In this document: positions 10,196 through 16,775 of the stretch, piece by piece | Layout: every line of letters begins with the position of its first letter | Numbering within the stretch: position 1 is the stretch's first letter | From: Planctomycetota bacterium | Lineage (GTDB): Bacteria > Planctomycetota > UBA1135 > GCA-002686595 | Direction of reading: 5' to 3' | Length of the DNA stretch: 16,775 nucleotides | NCBI GenBank assembly: GCA_016709875.1 | Contig: JADJLZ010000020.1 | Span: forward strand, 1-16,775 | Translations under genes and position numbers: made by a program | Notes under the pieces: generated by a model | The model's database searches: none | What the model saw: the letters and a program-made list of their open reading frames with translations, nothing else | What the model was told of the DNA's origin: nothing

Positions 10196-11814
10196 CTAGG
10201 TGCGTTCGGTGTTGAACTCGGGCCGCGTGGGCGTGCCGTAGCAGGTGAGCGCGCCGCGCGCGCCGACGGCGTTGGGGCGCTGGAAGATCCAGTTCTGCCA
10301 GGCGGAGAGCCGCCCGAAGATCTTGGTCTCCATCGTTTCGGGGCCGGCGAAGCGCAGGTTGGCTTCCATGCCGGTCAGCGCGTCGGGCGAGAAGGAGCAG
10401 CGCTCCTCGATCGCCAGGCGCAATTCGTCGTCCCAGTCGATCTCGTCGGGAGCGAAGGTGGCGAGCTCGACAGCGCTCATGCGGCCCTCGACGAGCTCGG
10501 CCACCTGTTCGGGCGTGCCGAGGAAGCGCGTCTGCGCGCGGCTGATGCCGTTCGACATCGGGTACATCCCGGCGTTGGCTTCGCTCGGGCCGAACTCGCC
10601 GGCGCGCTCGGAGTCGTCGAGCACGTACAGGCGGTCGGCGGACAGCGCAACCTCGAGGAAGCTCCCGACGAAGGTCGTGCCCTCGTCCGCGATGGCGTAG
10701 AAGCTCTTCGCGGAGAGGTCCATGCGCTTCAGTACGCGGCGCACGAGGTTCTTCACCTCGACCACGAACCAGTCCCTGGACTCCGCGAGCAGCTTGTCGG
10801 TCGCGCGCACGGTCGCGGCGCTGCCCTTGGCGCGCACGAGCACCAGCGCCACCAGCGGCAGGTTCATGCGCAGGTGCAGCAGCGCGTCGTCGAACTCGCG
10901 GAAGGCGCGCAGCACCCACCAGTCGGCGGACTGCTTCTGCGGCCCGTTCTCCGGCGCCGTGATCGTGAGCTCCGCGACGCGCGTGGCGTTGTCCCACGTG
11001 AGCTCGACGTGCTGGTACGAGCGGCGATTCTCGCTCGTGCCCGCGGCGGGCTCGATCGCATCGAGCTTCACACCTTGCGTGCCGCGCACAGGGACCGAGT
11101 CGGCCAGTTCGCGCGCCCACTGCGTGACGGTCTCCTTCCAGCGCGAGAGCGGCGCGATGCCGTCGACGAGGTTCCACTCGACCGCGCGCTTGCCCTTGAT
11201 GCCTTCCGCGACCGTCGAGAAGACGTCCGTGCGGTCGCGACGGATCTTGCGCTTGTCGGTGATGCGCGTCAGGCCGCCCGTGCCGGGCAACACGCCGAGC
11301 AGCGGCACCTCGGGGAACGAGACCGCGCTGTTGCGGTCGTCGACGAGCAGGATCTTGCCGCAGGCCAGCGCCAGCTCCAGCCGCCGCCCGAGGCGGTGCC
11401 GTTGAGCGCGGCGAGGAAGCGCAGCCCCGGGTTCGCGCTCGCATCCTCGATCGAGAGGCGCGTCTCGTTGGTGTACTTGCAGAAGTTCACCTTGAAGGCG
11501 TGCGTGCTCGTGCGCAGCATCATGATGTTCGCGCCGGCGCAGAAGACGCGGTCGAGCGCGCCGTCGATCACGACGCAACGCACCTGCGGGTGCTCGAAGC
11601 GGATCCTCTGGATCGCGTCGCAGAGCTCGATGTCGACGCCGAGGTCGTAGCTGTTGAGCTTGAGCTCGTAGTCGTCGCGCAGCCCGCCGTAGAGCTCGAC
11701 CGCCATCGACAGGCGCGCGAGGTCGCCCTCGAAAGAGAGCTTCCAATGCTTGTAGCGGTCGGGGTGCGTCTGGAAGGAGACGGGCGCGAGGGCGGTGGTG
11801 GTGCTGGCGGCCAT
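10196..11814 (-). CDS. boxC: 2,3-epoxybenzoyl-CoA dihydrolase BoxC, one frameshift
   Basis: Crotonase-fold lyase that adds two waters to 2,3-epoxybenzoyl-CoA, opens the ring and releases formate, giving 3,4-dehydroadipyl-CoA semialdehyde. Start ATG 11814-11812 (MAASTTTALAPVSFQTHPDR). The N-terminal enoyl-hydratase-like half carries CVVIDGALDRVFCAGANIMM and LRFLAALNGTASGGG, followed by ELALACGKILLVDDRNSAVS, VPLLGVLPGTGGLTRITDKR and a second crotonase-like half with DEGTTFVGSFLEVALSADRL. It ends FQRPNAVGARGALTCYGTPT..RPEFNTERT, TAG 10198-10196, which is the standard BoxC C-terminus. About 539 residues, close to the known ~550. The single slip is near 11378-11380, where one base is missing between GGG and ELALAC. 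It is the first gene of the boxCB unit and faces boxR across a 66-bp promoter region. Confidence 0.95.
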
Positions 11815-11833
11815 GGGCGGTTCGAGTGGGAAA

Positions 11834-11868
11834 TATAGTTCCCTAAGCGGTTGTTCGTGGGTACTATA
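11834..11868. promoter_or_regulatory. Inverted repeat in the boxC/boxR divergent promoter region, candidate BoxR operator
   Basis: TATAGTTCCC (11834-11843) and GGGTACTATA (11859-11868) are inverted copies matching at 9 of 10 positions around a 15-nt spacer. The left arm overlaps a -10-like TATATT for boxC on the minus strand (11837-11832). The right arm overlaps a -10-like TACTAT for boxR on the plus strand (11862-11867). A second, nested palindrome, GGGAA-N6-TTCCC, is at 11828-11843. A repressor bound here would shut both promoters. The -35 boxes are not convincing. BoxR as the binder is inference from position. Confidence 0.5.
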
Positions 11869-11880
11869 GGGCTCGACCTC

Positions 11881-12592
11881 ATGGATGGCCAGCACCTGCT
11901 CACCGAATTGGCCCGCCGCCTGCGCGAGGCGCGCGCGCGCGCGGGAATCGGGGTCTCCGACCTCGCGCAGCGCGCCGGCCTCTCGCGCCGCTACGTGACC
12001 GAGGCCGAGGCCGGGCGCGCGAACCTCTCGATCCTGAAGCTCGCGCAACTCGCCGAAGCGCTGCGCACGCCGCTCGCGCAGCTCGTCGACCTGCCGCTGG
12101 TCTCGCCGCACTCCCGAGCGCATCGCGCTCGTCGGCCGCGCGCTCGCGCTCGCCCTCGAGGCGCCCTTCGTCGAACTCGACGCGAAGGTCGAGGAGCTCG
12201 CGGGCATGCCGCTCTCGGAGATCTTCTCGTTGCAAGGCGAGGAGCACTTCCACCGGCTCGAGGCCGAAGCGCTCGAGAGCGTGCTCGCGTCCGGCGAACG
12301 CCTCGTGATCGCGACCGGAGGCTCGATCGTCGCGTCGAGTGCGAACTTCGAGCGCCTGCGCGCGACGTGTCGCACGGTCTGGCTCTCGGCGACGCCCGAC
12401 GAGCACTTGCAGCGCGTACTCGAACAGGGCGACCGCCGTCCGATGCGCGGCCGTCCCCGCGCGCGGCAGGAGCTCGAAGAGCTGCTCGCGCGCCGCGAGC
12501 CGCTCTACAAGCGCTGCGAGTTGGAGATCGAGACCAGCGGGAACACGGTCGCCGAGGTCGTCCGCACGATCGAGCAGCGCCTGACGGGCTAG
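11881..12592 (+). CDS. boxR: BoxR-type transcriptional regulator (XRE HTH + shikimate-kinase-like domain), frameshift and missing P-loop
   Basis: Repressor of box genes that in studied species senses benzoyl-CoA through a shikimate-kinase-like domain. Start ATG 11881-11883 (MDGQHLLTELARRLREARAR); an upstream TTG at 11851 is in frame but lies inside the promoter repeat. Residues ~8-68 form the XRE helix-turn-helix (VSDLAQRAGLSRRYVTEAEA, SILKLAQLAEALRTPLAQL). After a frame change near 12100-12113 the second domain reads ERIALVG, then immediately RALALALEAPFVELDAKVEE, MPLSEIFSLQGEEHFHRLE, LVIATGGSIV and RRPMRGRPRARQELEELLAR. TAG 12590-12592. The P-loop segment (family consensus about LRGAGKSTLG) is absent between VG and RAL, an in-frame loss of about ten codons. 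The linker between the domains is also short. The total is ~236 residues against roughly 300 in known BoxR. Confidence 0.88.
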
Positions 12593-12610
12593 GCCCGAGC
12601 GTCTCTGCGC

Positions 12611-13012
12611 TCAGACTTCAGCGATCCGCGCCTTCACGAGCTTGCGCACGAGCGAGGGCGGCAGCGGCGAACTCGGCGTGAAATGCAGCGCGCTCTTCGT
12701 GGACGACAATCCGCCGATCTCGCTCGCGAGGCTCGCCAGGGTCGAACCGCTGAAGGGGTAGTACGAGCCGCCCTTCGACGTCGCCGCGAAGCCGGCGACG
12801 ATCCGGCCCTCGAGACGGTACGCGGGCATGCCGTAGGAGATGCACTCCTCGGCCTTCGGCAAGAGGGAGCGGAGGAGTCGGCGCAAATCATCGAGCGCTC
12901 GGCGCCTCGCGCCGCTCAGCTTTGCGAGGTACTCGTCGATCGTCTTCGACTTGCCGACGGGGCGAGTGGGCCTGCGCTTCGAGACGGACGGGCTGCGCTT
13001 CTTCTTCGCCAT
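12611..13012 (-). CDS. DUF1801 / YdhG-like small protein
   Basis: Intact 133-residue protein of the DUF1801 family, sometimes annotated as an iron chaperone (YdhG/frataxin-like fold) with no firmly known substrate. A basic N-terminal tail (MAKKKRSPSVSKRRPTRP) precedes the conserved KSKTIDEYLAKLSGARRRAL, then LLPKAEECISYGMPAYRLEG, IVAGFAATSKGGSYYPFSGS and LHFTPSSPLPPSLVRKLVKA. The CISYGMPAY and KGGSYYPFSGS stretches are the family hallmarks. The start is ATG 13012-13010 and the TGA 12613-12611 lies 18 bases from the convergent boxR stop. No frameshift is seen, unlike its neighbours. No functional link to the box genes is known or implied. Confidence 0.9.
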   Translation of the reverse strand: MAKKKRSPSVSKRRPTRPVGKSKTIDEYLAKLSGARRRALDDLRRLLRSLLPKAEECISYGMPAYRLEGRIVAGFAATSKGGSYYPFSGSTLASLASEIGGLSSTKSALHFTPSSPLPPSLVRKLVKARIAEV

Positions 13013-13090
13013 GCGGCTGCTCGATTCTCCCCCGACTTCTCTGGGAGCGGGGACGGCAGGATAGCCCGTGCCTGTGCGCCACGCGCAGAC

Positions 13091-13109
13091 CCACGGCCTC
13101 GATCCGTGG
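13091..13109. other. 6-bp inverted repeat in the divergent intergenic region
   Basis: CCACGG (13091-13096) and CCGTGG (13104-13109) flank 7 nt in the 230-bp gap between the divergent DUF1801 and secreted-protein genes. It has the form of a small operator or hairpin, but a 6-bp GC-rich repeat can arise by chance here. Confidence 0.2.
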
Positions 13110-13199
13110 CCGCTGCGCGCGCTTCTTGCGGCCGAATCTCACGCTGTCGCGATCCGCGCGTGCGGGGTACGATCGACTCGCTCCGCCTTTTCACGCCCG

Positions 13200-13215
13200 T
13201 CCACCGCAAGGTGGA
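13200..13215 (+). other. GCAA-tetraloop hairpin in the leader of the secreted propeller gene
   Basis: TCCACC (13200-13205), loop GCAA (13206-13209) and GGTGGA (13210-13215) form a perfect 6-bp stem closed by a GNRA-type loop. It ends 27 bases before the ATG at 13243. It could stabilise or regulate the mRNA leader, but nothing more can be said from sequence. Confidence 0.3.
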
Positions 13216-13242
13216 TGTCCCCGGACTTCCCTGGTGACCTCG

Positions 13243-14942
13243 ATGCTCACTCGCACCTCCTCGCCCGTTTCCCGCACCCTCCGCACCCGGTGGCTCCCCA
13301 CGGCTCTCGCCGCCGGTGCGTGCGCCGCGAGCGCGGCGCTCGCTGCGGCGCAATGCCCGGGCTGGGACGTCCCCTTCGGTTCGGCCGCACAGCCCGGCGT
13401 GGTCCAGGCGCTGCAGGCGTTCGACGAGGGCTCGGGCCCGCGCTCTTCGCCGGTGGCCAGTTCAGTTCGCTCGGGGCGTTCCCGCGCCGAGCGTCGCCCG
13501 CTGGAACGGGACGCACTGGTCTGCCGCCGGCGCGATCACGACGATCGCGGTCAATTCCTTCGCAGTGCACGACGACGGCAGCGGCCCTGCGCTCTACGCC
13601 GGCGGCGGGTTCGGCGCGGATATCGGGGGCAGGTCTGGCGCTGGAACGGCGGCGCGTGGAGCCAGGTGGGCTCGACTTCGAGCGCTTCCTCCATCTATGC
13701 GCTCGCGTCCTTCGACGACGGCACCGGTCCAGCGTTGTACTCCGCGAGCTGGGGACAGGTGCTCTTCCCGCCCAGCAGCTACACTCAGATCTCGCGCCTG
13801 AGCGGCTCGAGCTGGCCTGTGCTGCTCTCGTGCACGGAACAGCGCTCCGGTGTTCCGCTTCGCGACCTTCGACGACGGCCTGGGAGCCGGTCCTGCGCTG
13901 TACATCGGTGGTTCGTTCACGAACATGACCTACCCCGGCGGCACGATCGCGGCCTCGGGCCTGGTGCGCTGGGACGGCACGACCTTGACGGCGATTCCGC
14001 TCGCGCCCGCGGGCTTCACGGCGCCGTTCGTCGGCGCGCTGTGCTCGTTCGACGACGGCTCCGGGCCGGCACTCTACGTGGGCGGACAGTTCGGCTCGGT
14101 CAACGGCGTGGCAGCGCACAACATCGCGCGTCTGCAGGCGGGCTCCTGGTCCGCGCTGGGATTGGGCGTCGGCACCAACTCGGACAGCGTGAGCTCCATC
14201 GCGGCCTACCACGACGGCTCGGTCCCGCAGTCTTCGCGATCGGCAGCTTCCTCACGGCCGGCGGAAACCCCGCCCAGAGGATCGCGCGCTGGGACGGCCT
14301 CGGCTGGTCGGCGCTCTCCACTGGGCTCGCAGGCGGCAGTCCGATCGCAATCGCCGCTTTTGACGACGGGATCGACGGCGACGCCGACCTTTATGCGGGC
14401 GGGTACTTCACGAGCGCGGGCGGGTTCACCGCCAACAAGATCGCGCGCTGGTTCGGCTGCTCGACCGAGGTCTTCTGCGCGGGCGATGGCACGCAGGCCG
14501 CGTGTCCGTGCGCGAACTTTGGTGCGGCTGGGCACGGCTGCGAGAACTCGGCCCAGACCGGAGGCGCGCGCCTGGCCGCCACGGGAAGCGCGACCCCGGA
14601 CACGCTCGTGCTCACCTCGAGCGGGGAGCTCGCCAGCTCGCTCTCGATCTTCCTGCAGGGCGATGCCACGCTCGCGCCGACCGCGTTCGGGGACGGCCTG
14701 CGCTGCACGGCAGGAAACCTGAAGCGGCTCTACATTCGCAACGCCGCAGGCGGCACGGCCAGCGCGCCGCAAGCGGGAGATCCCCTCGATCACGGCGCGC
14801 TCCGCCGCGCTCGGCGGATCCGATCGCGCCGCGCTCGACACGCTACTACCAGGTGTACTACCGCGATCCGCAACTGGGGTTCTGCGCCGCGCCGCAGGGT
14901 TCGAGCTTCAACGTCAGCCAGGCCGTGCGCATCGTCTGGTAG
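13243..14942 (+). CDS. Secreted seven-repeat propeller-like protein with planctomycete-type C-terminal module, frameshifted
   Basis: Exported protein of unknown function, ~566 residues. Start ATG 13243-13245 (MLTRTSSPVSRTLRTRWLPT). A basic n-region and Ala-rich core (LPTALAAGACAASAALAAAQ) give a signal peptide with probable cleavage before QCPGW. Seven repeats of ~45-55 residues follow the pattern DDGSGPALYxGGxF, then IARWdG..WSALG, beginning near 13408, 13555, 13697, 13853, 14038, 14194 and 14347. Seven such units suggest a seven-bladed beta-propeller. From about 14458 comes the C-terminal module: FGCSTEVFCAG, CPCANFGAAGHGCENSAQTG, SIFLQGDATLAPTAFGDGLR, CTAGNLKRLY and RSTRYYQVYYRD, ending AVRIVW and TAG 14940-14942. 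About seven frame changes occur (near 13438, 13485, 13635, 13848, 14222 and 14770-14810). No Shine-Dalgarno is obvious; an in-frame GTG at 13234 is an alternative start. Confidence 0.8.
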
Positions 14943-14947
14943 GCGTC

Positions 14948-14987
14948 GGTCGCAGGAGCTCCGGCGATTTGGCGGTCGCCTGCGACC
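14948..14987 (+). terminator. Stem-loop after the propeller gene, candidate terminator
   Basis: GGTCGCAGG (14948-14956) and CCTGCGACC (14979-14987) form a perfect 9-bp stem around a 22-nt loop, starting 5 bases after the TAG of the secreted propeller gene. The position is right for a terminator. The sequence after the stem has no T run, so intrinsic termination is not assured. Confidence 0.45.
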
Positions 14988-15010
14988 CCGGCAGGCTGGC
15001 TGCGGCGGAT

Positions 15011-15059
15011 CGCATCCGCGATGCCCACCTCGGCTCTGCTGCTTGCTGGCGCGGATGCG
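15011..15059. repeat. Perfect 10-bp inverted repeat in the gap between converging secreted-protein genes
   Basis: CGCATCCGCG (15011-15020) and CGCGGATGCG (15050-15059) are exact reverse complements separated by 29 nt. They lie in the 319-bp gap (14943-15261) between the two converging genes. The remainder of this gap holds no gene I can support. A termination or transcript-separation role is possible but unproven. Confidence 0.45.
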
Positions 15060-15261
15060 CAGCGTGTCCGTGGCTTGCGGGAAGGATGCTTCGGCCTGTG
15101 GAGCATGCAGGAGCGCGCCAGCGCCGTGGGAGGTTCGCTGCTCGTGAAGTTCGCGGGCAAGGCCGGCACGCAGGTGCGTACCGCTGCAGGCCTTCCCCGG
15201 GACGGGCGGCTAGCGCCTCGGAACGATTCCGTGCGGCGCCCGGCGCGCGGCAGGCTGGAGG

Positions 15262-16359
15262 CTACTGCCAGGACACGTCGAAGGCGTTCGTCGAGTTGAA
15301 GGTGCTCGTTGCGGCACAGCCGCCGAGCACCGTCGCGTCGCGGTAGTAGACGGTGCATAGTAGCGCTGCGTGCCGCTCGCGATGGGTGCGCCAGAGTGCC
15401 GCCGAGCGCACCGACACCAGCTCGCGCCGGCCGGCGGGAAGCTCGCGCTCCCTCCCGCTGCAAAGGCCTGGTAGAGGCGCTTCAGGTTGCCGCCGACACA
15501 GCGCACGCCCCTGGCGGTTCCCACGACGCCCAGCGCGAGCTCGCGTCGCCCTGCAGCAGGATGCTGCTCGCCGTCGGCGTCTGGCCGCTGCTCGTGAAGC
15601 TCAGCGTGTCGTTCGGCAGCGCCGCACTTCCCAAAGCGTGCAGGCTCGCTCCGCCGGTCGCGGCCGAGTTGTCACAGCCGCGACCCGCTCCGCGGCCGGG
15701 TTGGAGCACAGGCAGCTCATCACGCCCACGCTGCCCGGATCGCAGTAGGCCCGACCCCGGCGCTTCGAGGAACGAGGATGGAAGCCGTTGAGCGACGCGG
15801 CCCCGCTCGCGACCGAGAGGTTCATCCCGACGTGCTGCCCGTGACGACGTGGATGCGATGACGCGCGTGGGTCACGCCCGCGGCATCAACCGCCGGGCCA
15901 CGCGCCGCCGAGCCCTTGCAGGATCCGGCAGGCCCATCCCTGAGACGAGCGAGTGGAAGAACGCGCTGTCAGGCGCCCAGGCGTACGTGTGAGCACGTAG
16001 TCGCCCGCCGCGAGGCCGGCGAAGGTCAGGTGGAGGAGAAGCCCAGCGGGTCGACCTGTCGTCAAGTCAGGCTCAAAGGTCATCTCCGCTCGTGCCCGGA
16101 TTGTTGGAGAAGAACTCGGTGCTGCTCGGCCCTGAGCGGTGGAGCGTCACGTTGGTGGGTGTTCGGTGACATCCAGCAGCGGACTCAATGCCCTGGCTCG
16201 CGGGGACGCCGTTCCATACGCCCGCGACTCCGGCCGCTGCCCCGAAGGCCGAGCTCGGTGTGCCGTAGGTCGATCCGACGTCGACGTCGCCGTGCTGTGC
16301 GCTCTGCGCGCGCCTTGAGCGTGCTCGCGAAGAGAAGAAGACAGAGAGCTGTACTTCAT
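15262..16359 (-). CDS. Secreted protein with the same C-terminal module as the propeller protein, heavily frameshifted
   Basis: Exported protein of unknown function, ~365 residues when read across frames. Start ATG 16359-16357 (MKYSSL), continuing in another frame as LLLFASTLKARA, a plausible signal peptide. It then reads QSAQHGDVDVGSTYGTPSSA, FGAAAGVAGVWNGVPASQGI, TNVTLHRSGPSSTEFF and NNPGTSGDDL. LLLHLTFAGLAAGDYVLT, YAWAPDSAFFHSLVSGMG and THARHRIHVVTGSTSG with MNLSVASGAASLNGF resemble a beta-sandwich found in planctomycete surface proteins. The C-terminal module follows: YCDPGSVGVMSCLCSNPA, GCDNSAATGGASL, SSILLQGDA, VGGNLKRLYQAFAAGGSAS, VRSAAL, GTQRYY.VYYRDAT and FNSTNAFDVSWQ, with TAG 15264-15262. 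At least eight frame changes break it. The YGTPSSAFGAAAG motif is one I recall from uncharacterised planctomycete proteins. Boundaries of internal pieces are approximate. Confidence 0.7.
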
Positions 16360-16507
16360 GGAGAGACCTTGCTGCAGCGCACTCGCCTCGCGCGCACAGA
16401 CTTACACACACACGCCCCTCCTCCGTGTGCGCTGTCGGTTCCCAGGCAGGTTCGCGCCCCGCCTGCGCATGTGGGGAGCTTGAGGCATGCGCGTCCCGCG
16501 ACCCGTG

Positions 16508-16775
16508 CTACGGCGCGAGCCCAGACACGCCCGCGTGATCGCTCGTGAACTTCCCTGGTTGTCGGTCCCACCACTTCTGGAGTTCGCCCGCCAGGCCCTT
16601 CACCGAGCCGCAGGTGTGTACCGGAAGGTGCGCGCGCAGGTGCTCCCAGGCGTCCTTGCGCGCCTGTTCGGCTTCGCCGTCGGTGATCACCGCGAGGATC
16701 GGTGGCACGCCGCGCAGATCGCCGAGTTCCAGTAGCGCCTCGCCGAACTCGACCTTGAGGTACTCGTCCTCCTCC
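16508..16775 (-). CDS. C-terminal fragment of a possible HEAT-repeat protein, runs off the right edge
   Basis: Only the last ~89 residues are present, entering from beyond position 16775 and ending at TAG 16510-16508. The visible text includes EYLKVEFGEALLELGDLRGV, then PPILAVITDGEAEQARKDAW, EHLRAHLPVHTCGSVKGLAG and ELQKWWDRQPGKF. The helical pattern with VEFGEALLELGDLRGVPPIL looks like one HEAT/PBS-lyase-type repeat followed by a short tail; that assignment is tentative. The frame is clean throughout the fragment. Its stop is 148 bp from the start of the secreted protein on the same strand, so it is upstream of that gene. The gap 16360-16507 holds a short CA run and no other feature I can support. 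Confidence 0.55.
   Translation of the reverse strand, partial: EEDEYLKVEFGEALLELGDLRGVPPILAVITDGEAEQARKDAWEHLRAHLPVHTCGSVKGLAGELQKWWDRQPGKFTSDHAGVSGLAP

Noticed and set aside
15021..15299. 92-codon plus-strand frame in the gap between the secreted-protein genes.
   Set aside because: No recognisable family, no ribosome site, and it runs into the opposite-strand C-terminus of the second secreted protein.
16396..16415. Short CA-dinucleotide run upstream of the second secreted protein.
   Set aside because: Too short to be a meaningful repeat element.
16356..16574. 72-codon minus-strand frame overlapping the right-edge protein and the start of the secreted protein.
   Set aside because: It overlaps two better-supported genes, has no known motif and lacks a ribosome site.

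Overview
The window is a very GC-rich bacterial segment carrying thirteen recognisable genes, most of them interrupted by single-base frameshifts. Two secreted proteins near the right end have the tripartite look of Planctomycetota proteins of the Poly30-like marine lineage, as I recall them: signal peptide, repeat or adhesin-like body, then a C-terminal module with a short Cys cluster, a GNLKRLY motif and a conserved RYY..YYRD stretch. A sigma factor fused to a membrane segment and carboxypeptidase-regulatory-like repeats fits the same group. The taxonomic call is an inference from protein style, not from a marker gene.

Layout, left to right. 1-1360 (+) is a broken ALDH7-type aldehyde dehydrogenase cut by the left edge. 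1367-1452 is an 86-bp element with near-perfect ~27-bp terminal inverted repeats. 2719-1456 (-) is a GT4-type glycosyltransferase. 2813-4153 (+) is a decayed class C beta-lactamase-like serine hydrolase. 4239-6211 (+) is an ABC-2 export pair, ATPase then permease, with overlapping ends. 8704-6226 (-) is the sigma factor/membrane/CarboxypepD_reg fusion. 11814-8759 (-) holds boxC then boxB, the dihydrolase and oxygenase of aerobic benzoyl-CoA epoxidation. 11881-12592 (+) is boxR, their divergent regulator. 13012-12611 (-) is a DUF1801 protein, the only full gene with no frameshift. 13243-14942 (+) is a secreted seven-repeat propeller-like protein. 16359-15262 (-) is a second secreted protein converging on it with the same C-terminal module. 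16775-16508 (-) is the C-terminal end of a possible HEAT-repeat protein.

How the genes work together. The clearest functional unit is boxR/boxCB. BoxB opens benzoyl-CoA to its 2,3-epoxide, BoxC cleaves the ring hydrolytically, and BoxR, an XRE helix-turn-helix joined to a shikimate-kinase-like domain, should repress the operon until benzoyl-CoA accumulates. A 66-bp divergent promoter region contains a strong inverted repeat that is a good operator candidate. The reductase boxA, the benzoate-CoA ligase and boxD are not in the window. The sigma fusion lies 54 bp downstream of boxB on the same strand and could be read through.

Quality caution. Frameshifts are dense at 1-4500 and 15200-16400 and sparse at 8700-13000. 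Several fall in C or G runs, which points to consensus errors. Some losses are larger or are substitutions (the BoxR P-loop, the hydrolase catalytic lysine, a TAG in the ALDH) and could be real decay. I saw no rRNA, tRNA or CRISPR array.
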